From: Proteles cristata cristata | Lineage: Eukaryota > Chordata > Mammalia > Carnivora > Hyaenidae | Length of the DNA: 64,000 nt | NCBI GenBank assembly: GCA_017311185.1 | Contig: JAESUZ010003495.1 | Span: 1-64,000, forward strand | Direction of reading: 5' to 3' | Shown here: positions 21,541 through 32,300 of the stretch, in pieces | Layout of the letters: each line of letters opens with the position of its first letter | Position numbering within the stretch: the first letter of the stretch is position 1 | Made by a program: the position numbers and the translations under genes | The notes under the pieces: generated by a model | Seen by the model: the letters and a program-made list of their open reading frames with translations, nothing else | Database searches by the model: none | Told to the model about the DNA's origin: nothing

Positions 21541-22780
21541 TGAAATGGGAGATAAAGAACCCTTCACAAAAATTGGTCGATATTATCAAATCATTAAGAT
21601 ACTTACAAAAACAGTGGATCATGATCTGCTTTGTATTTAAAGGGAAAGGGATATGTGGCCTGGCCTGTCCATTGCTGCCCCCATTAGAGGTAGATTGCCC
21701 TGTCTGTGACCTTTGTAGATCTTCAACTCTGAGAGCTGAGTGACAGGCAGCCTTAAGATGTATGGTGCATTCACGTGGAGCTGAACTGGTAAACTCAGTG
21801 TGTTTATACTTACAAAATGGCTTGTTAGAAGCCTGAACTGTAGAATTTATGAAGGAAAAGAAATGACTACCTTGAAAATCAGTTCTGAACTTACTCAGGT
21901 TGTCTTCAAAACAATGGGTTCTTCCACTTATCCAAATTAAAAATCTAATACATACTGTGTATGGGGAGATAAAGTCCAAATCACAGATCAGAAAGACCTC
22001 TGGCATCTCCAAATGGCCTTGGGCCAGCTTGTCCTTTCTGTACACAATGTGTGCGTGTGTGTCAAAGCCTCTGAGAACCGTGTGGAGGGGACCAGAGAGG
22101 TGCCATAACAGTGGGCAGAGGGGTGGAGGCTCATTGCGAGGGTGGAAACTCTATGTGCAGACATTTCCCCATGGAAGAAAACAGGAATGGTGTCCTATGG
22201 CTCTTTTGCTTCACTTCAATTCTACTTCTCCATTTCTGGGGAAGAAGAGGGATTGGAAAATTAAGCCGATGCATAGTGGTACATATAAATTCATAAAGTC
22301 CTCATTAGAAAGTAAAACCGCAGGGTGGGAGTGATCCAAATAAATTGTATTGTCATAAAGCAATTAAGAGAAAATCAGGCAATCATAAGGTGATAAAAGC
22401 CTATTAGTTAAAGGGCCTGAAAAACACAGCGGGTTGTAAAAAATTAAATTCTCACACACAGACAAAATGCAAATACATGCAATTGTCTCTCTATGGCAAA
22501 GAGTCAGATTACTGATGTGTGTGAAGAGTTAAAATAAAAGCCTGGAAAAATGTGAGGTACAATTTGATTTCTCGTGTGTGCTCAGAACTTAGGAGTTCTG
22601 TCTTATAAATTCGTTTCTTTCCTTCACAGTCTTACAAAAACAGTTTTGTTCTTTGAAAACAAGATACATCCTTTAAAATGAAATGTAAGAACATGAATGA
22701 ATTTTACCCTCTTCAATTCATTGAGACCATTCTGGAATGACAGTCTTTCGAAGTCCCAAGAACCTAATTCTAATGCTGTT
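21541..22780. other. Unique AT-rich stretch
   Basis: No gene recognised. The 22330-22560 part is rich in homeodomain, GATA and octamer-like words, as described in the findings. The 189-codon minus-strand frame at 21476-22045 is probably accidental. Confidence 0.4.
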
Positions 22781-22925
22781 ATTAAAAATTAAGAAACTGA
22801 GGCCTGAGGAGGTTAAAGCCAAGTTTGCTCTTGTCTAATGGGTAAGTTGATGGGAGCAGACCACTTCTCTTTCTCCCCCAGCTCAGAGCTCTTTCTTCTA
22901 GTCTACTTTGCTATTCTTATATGTT
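22781..22925 (-). repeat. MIR relic, partial
   Basis: TTAAGAAACTGAGGCCTGAGG followed by GGTTAAAGCCAAGTTTGCTC and GGGAGCAGACCACTTCTC is a reversed MIR core. Confidence 0.5.
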
Positions 22926-22956
22926 GCTAGTGCTTGGAACATTTGGTCTATATTAG

Positions 22957-23175
22957 ATGTTGGCAAACTTTTTCTATAAAGGGACAGATAGTAAATATTT
23001 TTGGCTTTCTGTGCCTTTCTTACAAGTAGTCAGTTCCGCTGTTACAGTGCAAAAGCAGCCATAGGCAATCCTTAAACACATGAGCATGCTAGCATTCCAG
23101 TGAACTTATTTATAGAAATCGGCCAAGGGCCAGATTTGGCCCACAGGTAGTAGTAGTGTGCTGACCCGTGGTCTA
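22957..23175 (+). mobile_element. hAT-Charlie-type non-autonomous DNA transposon relic
   Basis: GATGTTGGCAAACTTTTTCT, AAGGGACAGATAGTAAATAT, GCAAAAGCAGCCATAGGCAA and AGGGCCAGATTTGGCCCACA match a very common mammalian MER DNA element. Ends are near-inverted (GTTGGCAAAC versus GTGCTGACC). No transposase. Confidence 0.72.
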
Positions 23176-23589
23176 TGTCACTATTCCAGTAATCGTTAAA
23201 GAGGCCTTAAAATAACCTAACCCAACATATTTAGATATTTTAAGGAGGTTCTTAATGGAAAAACTTACCAATTCCCTCGTCAGGTGTGTATTTTTTCTGA
23301 GCACTCTTGCAAGTTCTGTGAGGCCATCCTCAATGACCCCAGCCCTTGACATCCTACAAGGGGCAGAAGTGTTGATTTTGGATTAATCTTACCCCTTTCT
23401 TCCCATTTCAATAGCACACATTTGCACAATGCAGACTGGTGCACTACATGGTGACCTTGCAGGTGTCCCTGGACAGGCCCATCTCTTTGTCCACAATGGC
23501 TGATCTGAGCTTGAGGCAGGGATCTAAAGACTCTCCTGCAACTGGATAAAGAATTGTCCTAATACTTTAAGAAAGGTCTTTTTTTGGCA
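23176..23589. other. Non-coding stretch
   Basis: Nothing recognised. Confidence 0.4.
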
Positions 23590-23880
23590 CTGATAAGAAA
23601 TGTCCCATTTATTATGTATGAACGTTCTGTGTGCACATGGGTGTGTCTCTGGATTTTCACCACTGTTTCATAATGTGTTTGTCTGTTTGTCCATGAACCT
23701 TTGCAGTATTGTGTCTTCTCCAGCAGTAAAGTCTTTATCCAGATTTTCTTTTATGTCTTTTAATAAACACTTGTGGTTTTTAATATGTCATGTACATTTT
23801 CATAATGGCTTTTACATGAGCTACATTTTGTTGACGTTTAGAGTGGCAAACAGAAATCAAGGGGTTGAAGCCTATGTAGT
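23590..23880 (-). mobile_element. Possible old L1 fragment, antisense
   Basis: AGTCTTTATCCAGATTTTCT, TTAATAAACACTTGTGGTTTT and similar T-rich runs resemble reversed L1 coding sequence. Strong divergence makes this tentative. Confidence 0.35.
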
Positions 23881-23915
23881 GAGACTAAACTTTAAGCAAT
23901 TGAAAATGAAGAGCC

Positions 23916-24099
23916 TGACAGGTCATGATCTCACGATTCGTGGGTTTGAGCCCCGCGTCAGGCTCTGAGCCTGGAGCCTGTTTCAGATTCTGTGTCCCTC
24001 TCTCGCTCTGCTCCTTCCCTGCTCATTCTCTGTCTCTCTCACTCTCTCAAGGATAAATAAACATTAAAAAATTAAAAAAAAAAAAAAAAGAAAGAAAAA
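23916..24099 (+). mobile_element. Felid tRNA-derived SINE, 5'-truncated
   Basis: The copy starts at TGACAGGTCATGATCTCACG, lacking the tRNA head and A box. It continues through GTTTGAGCCCCGCGTCAGG to an A-rich tail. A perfect 14-base duplication GAAAATGAAGAGCC at 23902-23915 and 24100-24113 shows that the truncation happened at insertion, not by later deletion. Confidence 0.94.
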
Positions 24100-24113
24100 G
24101 AAAATGAAGAGCC

Positions 24114-24867
24114 CGAGAGGGGGCTCTGTCATTTCTGTATCCTTTTGGGTACTGGAAGTGACTGATTGACCGGTGTGTACAAAGGCAAGCAGACAGAGTA
24201 GACAGGGGAAGGAAGAAGACAGAGCCACAATTTCATAAAGGACCTGGACCCAGTCCTGGAACCTGATGGTCTTAGCCACTCTTGGTGAGGTGTCTCATCA
24301 GCACAGTCATAAATAGGGATCAGCAGCTGTCCCTGAGGGTAAGGACTGCAGGGCCACTGAGGCATGCAGCGCCCTCCTGTTAGGTTGCACAGCTTTTAGG
24401 TTTTTGTTGGATAAAATTGATTCTTCTGTATTTCTCTTATTCCCCTCCAGCCCTTCCAGATTTCTACTTCCCCCGTTCTGGCTATCTGGTCCCCGTTCTT
24501 GCCTTGCATCTACATTGATTCAGCCCAGGCTGCCTTATTTTAATTACTTGCTTCTCATTCTTGCATTCACTTCTGTGACTGTCTTCATTTAATACAATTT
24601 AGTTGGCATTAAATGCATTTCCTACCCAATTCTAGTCTCTTGTCTCCTCTTACCTGACTATTAGAATGATCTCCATTTGTGCCATTTCGCCTTCTGGTTT
24701 TCCATTTCTGGGCAATGCCCTTGCTGCTCTGGCAACCACTTATTTTCCGGGAACATCTGTCCTTTGGAGCCTGTTGGTTTCCTGGGCAAGACTCAAAGCT
24801 AACACAAAGCCTCCATCTTCCTCACAGCCCATTGCTGTCCCAGTTCACGCTGGTAGCTAACTTAAAT
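24114..24867. other. Unique non-coding stretch
   Basis: No gene or repeat recognised. Confidence 0.4.
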
Positions 24868-24874
24868 TGTGTGT

Positions 24875-24905
<31 letters not shown>
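24868..24905. repeat. (GT)n microsatellite
   Basis: GT units with two CGT interruptions. Confidence 0.92.
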
Positions 24906-25337
24906 CTTCTACATTAACTATTCACTAAGAGATATCAAATCTATGCCACAAAGTAAGGTCACTTTTAACAAGCCCCCTTGCTTATTTTATAAAACTCTAT
25001 GTTACGTGAATTGCTACGGATGTTATCGAGGAGACTTACCTAAACCAGGTGGATCCAACCAAGATCTGGAGTCAGTCTCCTGGAGAGGATACTGGGCAGA
25101 TCAGGCAGACAGTGTTCCTTGAACTCAAGTGGATGCCTTCATGGGTGGGTTATTGTTGGCTTTGTCACTCTTGGGATCCGTTAACTTATCATTTGATGGA
25201 TATTCTCACGTATAAACATTCTTATTGTATAAACCGAGACATATCTATACCAGGATGTGGCAAGTAGTTACAGTGATATCACTAAAAGAATTCTACCTCG
25301 GTGTTATGATTTTGGGGTGTGACCTGAATCCATCCTA
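24906..25337. other. Non-coding stretch
   Basis: Nothing recognised. Confidence 0.4.
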
Positions 25338-25520
25338 TTGCAGAGGTCTCAGCCGTGGTCTCAGAATCCGTTGGGCAAGTTTTGAAAAAGTACAGATGCC
25401 CAGGTTCTAATCCAGACCAACTGAAACAAAATTCCTAAGGGTGGGTCCCAGGCGCTGGCATTTAAAAATTTTTCCAGATGATTTTAATGTGCAGCCAAGG
25501 TTGAAAACTACTGTTTTAGC
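25338..25520 (+). mobile_element. MER5A-type hAT DNA transposon relic
   Basis: The MER5A order is clear: GTGGTCTCAGAATCCGTTGG, TACAGATGCCCAGGTTCTAA, TAAGGGTGGGTCCCAGGCGC, TTTCCAGATGATTTTAATGT and GCAGCCAAGGTTGAAAACTA. It is near full length (about 185 bases) and non-coding. Confidence 0.82.
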
Positions 25521-26312
25521 AGCGCTTTTGGAGGCACCAGCTGTCATGCTACACAGCCTGTTGTCACCAGACTTCTCTCTTTTAAACTTGCAGAAACCTT
25601 GTGGGGACCCAGCCTGTGATTTAGGTCACGCTATCTAACTTAGAATTCAAAACATGGGCTTCTTTTTGTCCTTTCTCTGTTGTGTTAATTCTCCAAACCA
25701 AGAAAGTGATGTATCAGAGAGAATTATTTATAATTTTTAAAAGGGCCACATCAATGCCCAGACCGCATGGGTTTGTCTCCACAGGGAAATGGCTGTGGTA
25801 TCTTTGAAGAGTCTGGTAGGAATTTCAACAGAACGAAAAGTTCATTGAGTTTCAGTGGCATGGAAGCAAGTCCACAGTGGAATTTATTGTCGAAACAACC
25901 CTATATCAGGAAATGTTTCCAGATATGAACAGGATGCACTGTAGCTCATCTAAGGAGAAAATTAATCTATTAAGGGATAGGTTGCAGGTGGAGGAGTGCC
26001 CACACCCTCCAGGGGAACTGAGTCTGTGAAGCCCCGGAGGGCCAGACCAGGTAGTTCACACTGGCGGTCTAGAGATGGTCCCTTGGAAGTTCCTTTAGCA
26101 TCTATGCCCATCCCCCCGCCCCCGAACCATGGATGCCCTCACCACCAACTTTGCTAAGTGATGTCCTTCTTCAGGGTGCCCTTTCTGAGGGGAAATCTGG
26201 ACAGATGATGCTCTATTACAAGTGTTTCTGGGAAACAGTTATTTTTTCAATACTAGGGAAGCAAGACAGATTACAGGAAATTCCTAAAAATGTAAGAAGG
26301 CTGTTTAAAAGG
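25521..26312. other. Unique non-coding stretch
   Basis: No gene or repeat recognised. Confidence 0.4.
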
Positions 26313-26330
26313 TATAAAATGGCCTCAAGG

Positions 26331-26785
26331 TGCCATTAACTGGGTGGCTCAGCCAGTTAAGCATCTGACTTCAGCTCAGGCCATGATCTCACGGTTCATG
26401 AGTTTGAGCCCCGTGTCAGGCTCTGTGCTGACAGCTCCGAGACTGGAGCCAGATTCCGTGTCTCCCTCTCTCTCTGCTCCTTCCTTGCTCTTGCTGTGTC
26501 TCTGTCTCTCAAAAATGAATAAACATTAAAAAATTTTTTTAATGTTTTTTATTTATTTCTAGGAGAGAGAGAGAGAGAGCGTGAGCAGGGGAGGGTCAGA
26601 GAGAGAGGGAGTCACAGACTGAAACAGGCTCCAGGCTCTGAGCTGGCAGTCAGCACAGAGCCCGAACGCGGGGCTCGAACCCACGAACCGCGAGATCATG
26701 ACCTAAGCGAAAGTCGGACACTTAACCGACTAAGCCACCCAGGTGCCCCAAACATTAAAAATTTTTTAAATAAAAAAATAAAAGA
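26331..26785 (+). mobile_element. Felid SINE (forward) with a second SINE inside its tail
   Basis: The outer SINE starts with a slightly clipped head (AACTGGGTGGCTCAGCCAG), reaches AAAATGAATAAACATTAAAA at about 26535, and resumes after the nested copy with AACATTAAAAATTTTTTAAA. An 18-base duplication with two mismatches flanks the whole unit: TATAAAATGGCCTCAAGG at 26313-26330 and TATAGAATAGCCTCAAGG at 26786-26803. It belongs to the older subfamily. Confidence 0.93.
26540..26749 (-). mobile_element. Felid SINE, young subfamily, nested in an older SINE
   Basis: Reverse copy with TTTCTAGGAGAGAGAGAG, GAGCTGGCAGTCAGCACAGAG and CGAACCCACGAACCGCGAG. The AAACATTAAAAAATTTTTT tail sequence of the host SINE is duplicated on both sides. 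The young copy lies inside the older one, which fixes their order in time. Confidence 0.95.
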
Positions 26786-26803
26786 TATAGAATAGCCTCA
26801 AGG

Positions 26804-27399
26804 AATGATAAGCACCTTTCCCCCCCTCTTTCCTTTTTTTTATTTTTAACTGGAGGTACCCTAGAGTGCAACCACTCCTGACAAAAGCTAACTGGAAAAG
26901 ACCTGATGCCCGTCATCTGTACGTCTCTGAGAATTAAAAACTGACATTATCTCTCCCTGGGACGTGCGTGCTTTGTCTCATCTCTAATAATGGAGTAGAA
27001 GAAAGGCTTTATTTTCTGCTAAAGGCATTATTGTCATCGGTGGTGCTGGTGGAGAGAGGGTTGTAAGTGGGTGTGTAACGAGGTTGAAAAGAACGCCCCT
27101 CCTAACTCTACCAAAAAAAAAAAAAAAATCAACCTCAGAAGAGTTTCCTGTCACCCCACATGCTTTGATTTACATGCAAGTTTCCTGAAGCCTAGAGTTG
27201 GATTTCACAATTAAGAAAGTTTACAGAGTATTTGAAACAAATTCGGAAAGAGCCACATTAGCTACATTATTACTAACAGAAAAATGAGGGCTATGAGGAA
27301 ATGCTGGTAAGAGAATGCTGAGAACATACAGAAAGATTTCCAAAAATATGATAGATTTTATGGCAAAGATAATACTCTTTCTGTCAGAGATGGGGAGGG
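26804..27399. other. Non-coding stretch
   Basis: Nothing recognised. An A run lies at about 27113-27128. Confidence 0.4.
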
Positions 27400-27408
27400 A
27401 GGACTTTG

Positions 27409-27428
27409 TTTTAAGTTTGAGAGAGAGG

Positions 27429-27471
<43 letters not shown>

Positions 27472-27622
27472 TGGAGGAGGGGCAGAGAGAAGATGACAGA
27501 GGATCTGAAGCAGACTCAGAACACTCAGCGCAGAGCCCCACACGGGGTTGAACCCATGAGCCTCGAGATCATGACCTGAGCTTAAGTCAGTCCCTTAACT
27601 AACTGAGCCACCCAGGCACCCC
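27409..27622 (-). mobile_element. Felid tRNA-derived SINE with expanded GA tract
   Basis: Reverse copy. The GA microsatellite at about 27418-27467 replaces much of the tail-side body, and the right end is GAGCCACCCAGGCACCCC. A short AGGACTTT duplication lies at 27400-27407 and 27623-27630. Confidence 0.9.
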
Positions 27623-27630
27623 AGGACTTT

Positions 27631-28312
27631 CTTTTTCAATAGTAGAACAACAGGAGGGGTTTTATTTAGACCAGAGGCACAATTCTCCCACAATGGCACC
27701 CTCAGGACACTCAATGACTTCCTGTGCCCCTTCAGTAAAGATATCTGTCATCTAACTCAGACGGCTTCCAGGAGGACTTGCCTGTAGGCAACATCATGAC
27801 CCAAATAATTTCCTCAAGTCTCTTGTAGGTTTTGATGCAGTGAGAAAGCTTCTTCCTAGTTCTCCAGTGGAAACCCAATTAGTGTCTTCAAGCACACTGG
27901 TGGAGTCTGTGCAATCAGAGGAAGCCTCTGGGTAGTTAGTGGAATAAGGAAGTAGGTACACGTCAGAGACCCTGCCCGTCCAGTGATCTAGCCTCACCCT
28001 CTCTTCATAGCATGCGGTTTGCATTCATCTGATCCCTGGTGTTCCTACCCAGGGCGACCCTATCTGTGCTTCATGAAAAGAAGCAAAAAGTCTGAAACAC
28101 AGTTCTCAAAGGCAAAGGGAATTCAATTTAAAATTTTGATTTCATCAACCTGAGGCCGGTCATGAAAGGTCATCAGTAAAGAACAAACGAGATAAGCATT
28201 GGTCTGGATAGCGTCCAGAAAGGCCGAGGAAGGAGTGCCTTCAGAGCAAAGCACAGCATACTTACATGTACACTGGCTGCTGACAGTGCATATTCAATTC
28301 TGTTTGCACACA
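27631..28312. other. Unique non-coding stretch
   Basis: No gene or repeat recognised. Confidence 0.4.
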
Positions 28313-28329
28313 GGAGGGAACAGTTTTCT

Positions 28330-28347
28330 TTTCTATCTATCTATCTG

Positions 28348-28380
<33 letters not shown>

Positions 28381-28572
28381 TTATTTATTTATAGCGAGGG
28401 AGGGTCAGAGAGAGAGTGAGAGAGAGAGAAAGAGAGAGAGGGGATTCCAAGCAGGCTCTGCATTGTCAGCACGGAGCCTGATGCAGGGTTTGAACTCATG
28501 AACTGTGAGATCATGACCTGAGCCGAAACCAAGAGTTGGATGCTTAACCGACTGAGCCACCCAGGCGCCCCT
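28330..28572 (-). mobile_element. Felid SINE with a tetranucleotide microsatellite as tail
   Basis: Reverse copy. Its A-rich tail has become a TCTA repeat (about 28332-28380) followed by TTTATTTATTTAT. The right end is GAGCCACCCAGGCGCCCC. A 17-base duplication with one mismatch (GGAGGGAACAGTTTTCT / GGAGGGGACAGTTTTCT) lies at 28313-28329 and 28573-28589. Confidence 0.94.
28332..28393. repeat. (TCTA)n then (TTTA)n microsatellite
   Basis: About a dozen tetranucleotide units with one GTCT interruption, lying inside a SINE tail. Likely length-variable between animals. Confidence 0.92.
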
Positions 28573-28589
28573 GGAGGGGACAGTTTTCT

Positions 28590-28859
28590 ATTGGAAGCAT
28601 AGTTGTTGTTGATCCTGTTTCATTAAAGAAGAGTTGCCTGTGGGAACACTTACTGGATTATCAAGCTACGTAAAGATGTTACCATTTCTCAAACTTCCAA
28701 GTTCTTTTCTGTTGTTTGCTACTGGGAGACTGCCATAGTGGCCAAAGGATGGTCCCAGTGTGGGGGCCCAAGCAAACGTCGTAAAGGATGTGTTTGATTC
28801 CACTGAAATTATTGAGAAATAAATAAGTGGAAACAAAAGCATCTTGACATTAACATCTA
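28590..28859. other. Non-coding stretch
   Basis: Nothing recognised. Confidence 0.4.
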
Positions 28860-29030
28860 GCATTTATTTATCTACCAGGTAATTGAAATTAAATAAACAC
28901 ATTATCTCAATTTTATCTTAATAAAATGCTTATGAAGTACCTATTATCAAGGAAAATGAGGTTCAGAAAGGTGACAGGATTTGTTCATAATGAAAACCTG
29001 GATTTATCCATAGGCTTTCCACTTAGCTAC
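28860..29030 (-). repeat. MIR relic
   Basis: ACACATTATCTCAATTTTAT, GAAAATGAGGTTCAGAAAGG and GACAGGATTTGTTCATAATG match the reversed MIR core, much diverged. Confidence 0.5.
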
Positions 29031-29640
29031 ACGATAACCTTTGACAGACTTCGCCGTGATCAGCAGCTGTCGAGTGTTGTAATGGACACGGTCGGTGCCC
29101 TGCCATATCAATGCCCTTTCCCATTTCAGGGCACACTGCTCAACTTCTAAGTTGGCAGTTCTTTGCTTGCAGACTGTTTCTAGCTGACCGTGGAGCCTGT
29201 TTTGCTCCTGCAGCAGGTCCAAGGTATCCATTGACGGATGTTCCGTTTCCACCACCTCCCCTTCCTGCCCCTCACACCCCCCACTCCCACCACTAAGCAG
29301 TTGTAACCAACCAGTGACTGAGAGGAGCTGGTGTGTAAATATCCCAGCTTCTTCATTCTTTAGTAGGACCACTCTAAGGCACATCTTCTGGACCAGCTCT
29401 GAGTTCCTCCGCAGGGATAATCTTCAGTTATCCACAAAGGGAACTTGCCTGATAAGAAACGGAGGGATCTTCCCTCCACTTTCTCACTTTCTCACTTCCC
29501 CACTGCCTTGCCAGTGTTTGCAGGCCCTGCTACCCAAACCAACCACTTGCACTTGGATTCTTGTCTCAGGATCAGCTTCTAGAGGAACTCAAACTAAGGC
29601 AGTCGTAAATGTGTGCCTTGCTACTCATAAATGGAACTTG
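29031..29640. other. Unique non-coding stretch
   Basis: A 126-codon minus-strand frame (29004-29384) has a stretch with some coiled-coil flavour (LLQEQNRLHGQLETV), but there is no recognised family and no splice or promoter support. Confidence 0.4.
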
Positions 29641-30075
29641 GGGCTTGGGTGATGGTTTGATCTCAAAAATGGCCCCAATTCTCCAGCTTTCTGTGTATCC
29701 AAAGCTTTCGTATGAGAATTCCAGCTCCTCTCATCAAGAGATGAAGTGCCATCCCTTGTGCCTATGCTGGCCTTGAAACATGCTTTGGCCCGGGGAGTGA
29801 GGCAGAAGTGACAGTGTGCCCCTTTGGAGCCTAGGCTCCATGAGGCATTGCGCGAAGTCAGCTGTCTCCATGTGAGCGAGCCTAGGCCAGTGCTGGAGGA
29901 TAAAGGGAACATGTAGAGTGTGCTCCTTAGAGACAAAAGCCCTCAGCCCGCTCAGCTGACTGCAGACCCATGAGCAAATTGAGCCACTCTTGGTCACGCC
30001 TGACGCAGATCAGCAAAACCGCCCAGCAGCCCCACAGACTTCGGGGCGAAAATACTGTTGCATGCCACTGCTCTT
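29641..30075 (+). mobile_element. Old MaLR-type LTR relic (tentative)
   Basis: GATCTCAAAAATGGCCCCAA, TGCTGGCCTTGAAACATGCT, CTGACTGCAGACCCATGAGC and GATCAGCAAAACCGCCCAGC match forward-oriented MaLR LTRs as I remember them. No internal gene accompanies it. Confidence 0.45.
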
Positions 30076-30325
30076 GTGCAGAGCTTTTGCTGTTCATCTA
30101 TAGGGGACAGATGAACTGATGCTGTTACTGCAAGTTCTTCTGATTTCTGTTCTTTCCATTTCCTTCCTTTCACTATACTTTTTTGTACATATTCATTTTC
30201 TCCATTCCTGTCCACGAGTGTTTGTGAATAGATTAACCTTTCCTGCTGATCACCGGTCGTGCTGGAATTGCTCAGCAATGTGTAGTGAATTCTGCCATTA
30301 ATTTTATTGCAGCCTAAAATTCCTG

Positions 30326-30540
30326 CGGCACCTGATTAAAGTTGGTTAGGCTTCTGATTTTGGCGCAGGTGATGAGCTCATGGTGCATGAGTTCAGGCCC
30401 CCCGCTTTGGGCTTTGCCTCACAACTCAGAGCCTGGAACCTGCTTCTGCTTCTGTGTCTCCTTCATTCTCTGCCCCTTCTCCGTTTGTGTGTGCTCTCTC
30501 TCTCAATCTGTCTCTTAAAAATAAATAAACATTTAAAAAA
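30326..30540 (+). mobile_element. Felid tRNA-derived SINE, diverged
   Basis: Forward copy with GGCACCTGATTAAAGTTGGTTA head, CTCAGAGCCTGGAACCTGCTTC and AAAAATAAATAAACATTTAAAA tail. Many substitutions and a short B-box region make it one of the older copies. The flanks share AAAATTC. Confidence 0.88.
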
Positions 30541-30621
30541 TTAAAATTCTAGATAATCTTTTAGAGCTTTTCTTTAGTCACTTCGCTAATTGTAGGCTAA
30601 GAAGTTGAGATATTTTTATTT

Positions 30622-30859
30622 TTATTATTTATTTATTTATTTAATTTATTAATGCTTATTTATTTTTGAGAGAGAGAGAGAGAGAGACAGAGCATGAGTG
30701 AGGGAGGGGCAGAGAGAGAGGGAGACACAGAATCCAAAGCAGGCTCCAGGGTCTGAGTTGTCAGCACAGAGCCCTACCCGGGGCTGGAACTCACCTACCA
30801 CGAGATCATGACCTAAGCTGAAGTTGGATGTTTAACCGACTGAGACACCCAGGTGCCCC
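30622..30859 (-). mobile_element. Felid SINE, first of a stacked pair
   Basis: Reverse copy with TTATTTATTTATTTAATTTA tail, GAGAGAGAGAGAGAGAGACA body and GAGACACCCAGGTGCCCC at the right. The sequence to its left, GATATTTTTATTT, is repeated in similar form at 30860 and again after the next SINE. Confidence 0.92.
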
Positions 30860-31046
30860 TATTTTTTATTTTTTTAAAGTTTGCTTATTTATTTTAAGAG
30901 GGAGTAGAAGTAGGGGAGGGGTGGAGAGAGAGAATCCGAAGCAGACTCGAGCTTGAGGCAGGGCTTGATCTCATGAACCATGATATCATGACCCGAGCCA
31001 AGGTCAAGAATTGGATGCTCAACTGACTGAACCACCCAAGCATCCC
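30860..31046 (-). mobile_element. Felid SINE, second of a stacked pair
   Basis: Reverse, more diverged and shorter copy (AAAGTTTGCTTATTTATTTT to AACCACCCAAGCATCCC). It directly abuts the preceding SINE. The right flank GGATATTTTTATTTAG matches the left flank of the pair at 30608-30621. Confidence 0.88.
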
Positions 31047-31063
31047 TGGGATATTTTTATTTA

Positions 31064-31219
31064 GCATGATTGTGATATAAGGAATCATCTGTAGAGGAGG
31101 TAGAAGGCTAAGGGAGCATAAAGGCCCTCCAAGGACACAGTGGGAAAGGAAGATTCTCTCCAAAAGGCTTTTTTTTTTTTAAAAAAAAACAACAGAAAAG
31201 AGAATATGGGAAATAGGAC
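31064..31219. other. Non-coding stretch
   Basis: T-run then A-run near 31169-31190; nothing else recognised. Confidence 0.4.
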
Positions 31220-31350
31220 AGTGCCTTCATTTTTTCATTCTGTAAATAACTGAGCCCCTACTATGTGCCAGGCACTGCTAGGTGCTAAGGATGCAAGCAT
31301 GTGTAAGAACATGGTTTTCTTCCCTTGAAGAACCAAGGTTCTAGAGGAGG
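31220..31350 (-). mobile_element. L2 LINE 3' terminal fragment, antisense
   Basis: CTGAGCCCCTACTATGTGCC, AGGCACTGCTAGGTGCTAAG and GATGCAAGCATGTGTAAGAA are a clear reversed L2 3' end. Confidence 0.75.
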
Positions 31351-32300
31351 ACTGTGCTAGAAAAGATAAAAATTAGGTAACTTTCCATATTCTGGAGGCT
31401 CGAGAGAGGATCCAGTAAGTGTGTATTTCCCAGGTGGGAACAAGTTTTAACAAATGAGCGAGTTCCTCTGAGGCTGGAGGCTTCCCAGAAGGCATCGAGA
31501 AGGAGATCAAAGCCAGAGGACCCGGCAGAGTGGTACCAGGGCTGGGGGAGAGGAAGGCTTGACAGAGAACAAGTTCAGGGGAATTCACCACCACTGCAAG
31601 CTTCACTGCAGGCAGTGCGGTCCTGAGAACCCAGGAGGCTGACTGTGGGGAACTACATCCGGAGGGCTCTCTCGCCTGCTCAGGAGAGGAAATAAAGCTC
31701 TGTGGTTGCTAAGGGAAGTGGGTTTCATAGTCACTCAGTAGTTCACAGATTTACATGTAGTCTACCTACTTAATAGCAATCAATGTGTCATTTGGCATTT
31801 GTGTTAATTAAACTTTTTAATAAAACTTTGGGTTAAGAGTGCTTATCTCATATTTCAGACATTCCCAGGAGTGCTTAGAAAGGGGGTTGGAGTAGGAAAA
31901 AATATGCCATTTGGCAATAATCCATGAAACTAATTATCATAAAGAAGTCATGAAAATTTGCGCAGAAGGGCTTGTTACAAGTATTTCAATCAATTCAGAA
32001 GATAATTTACCTTAGTTTTGCCAGATTCTCAGCGATCTGGTCTCTCACCTCCCATAGGGAAGCTTACAAGAGATTCAATCCCTTTGCTTTTCCAAGATTC
32101 CAAGAAGATGAACTCATCCCTTAAAATCTGACTTCCTTTTGGGATCCCATGGAAGTCTGAAGCCAACACCATAAAATAGGAAAGTACGTTTTTCTGTGCT
32201 TTTTGTAACAGAGGCACTAACATGGAATATTCGATTGAAGCTCAAAATTCAGGACATGTGTTCTGTGTCATTCTCTGAAACCCAGAAGATAATGGCATGG
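31351..32300. other. Unique non-coding stretch
   Basis: No gene or repeat recognised. Confidence 0.4.

Noticed and set aside
21476..22045. 189-codon minus-strand open frame
   Set aside because: No recognisable domain, it crosses a MIR relic at its low-coordinate end, and there is no promoter or splice support. This length is plausible by chance in 64 kb.
24366..24382. Minus-strand CTCF site
   Set aside because: AACAGGAGGGCGCT misses several core positions, so it is kept only as a weak mention.
29004..29384. 126-codon minus-strand frame with coiled-coil-like stretch
   Set aside because: Only a short segment looks helical, with no family match and no supporting signals.
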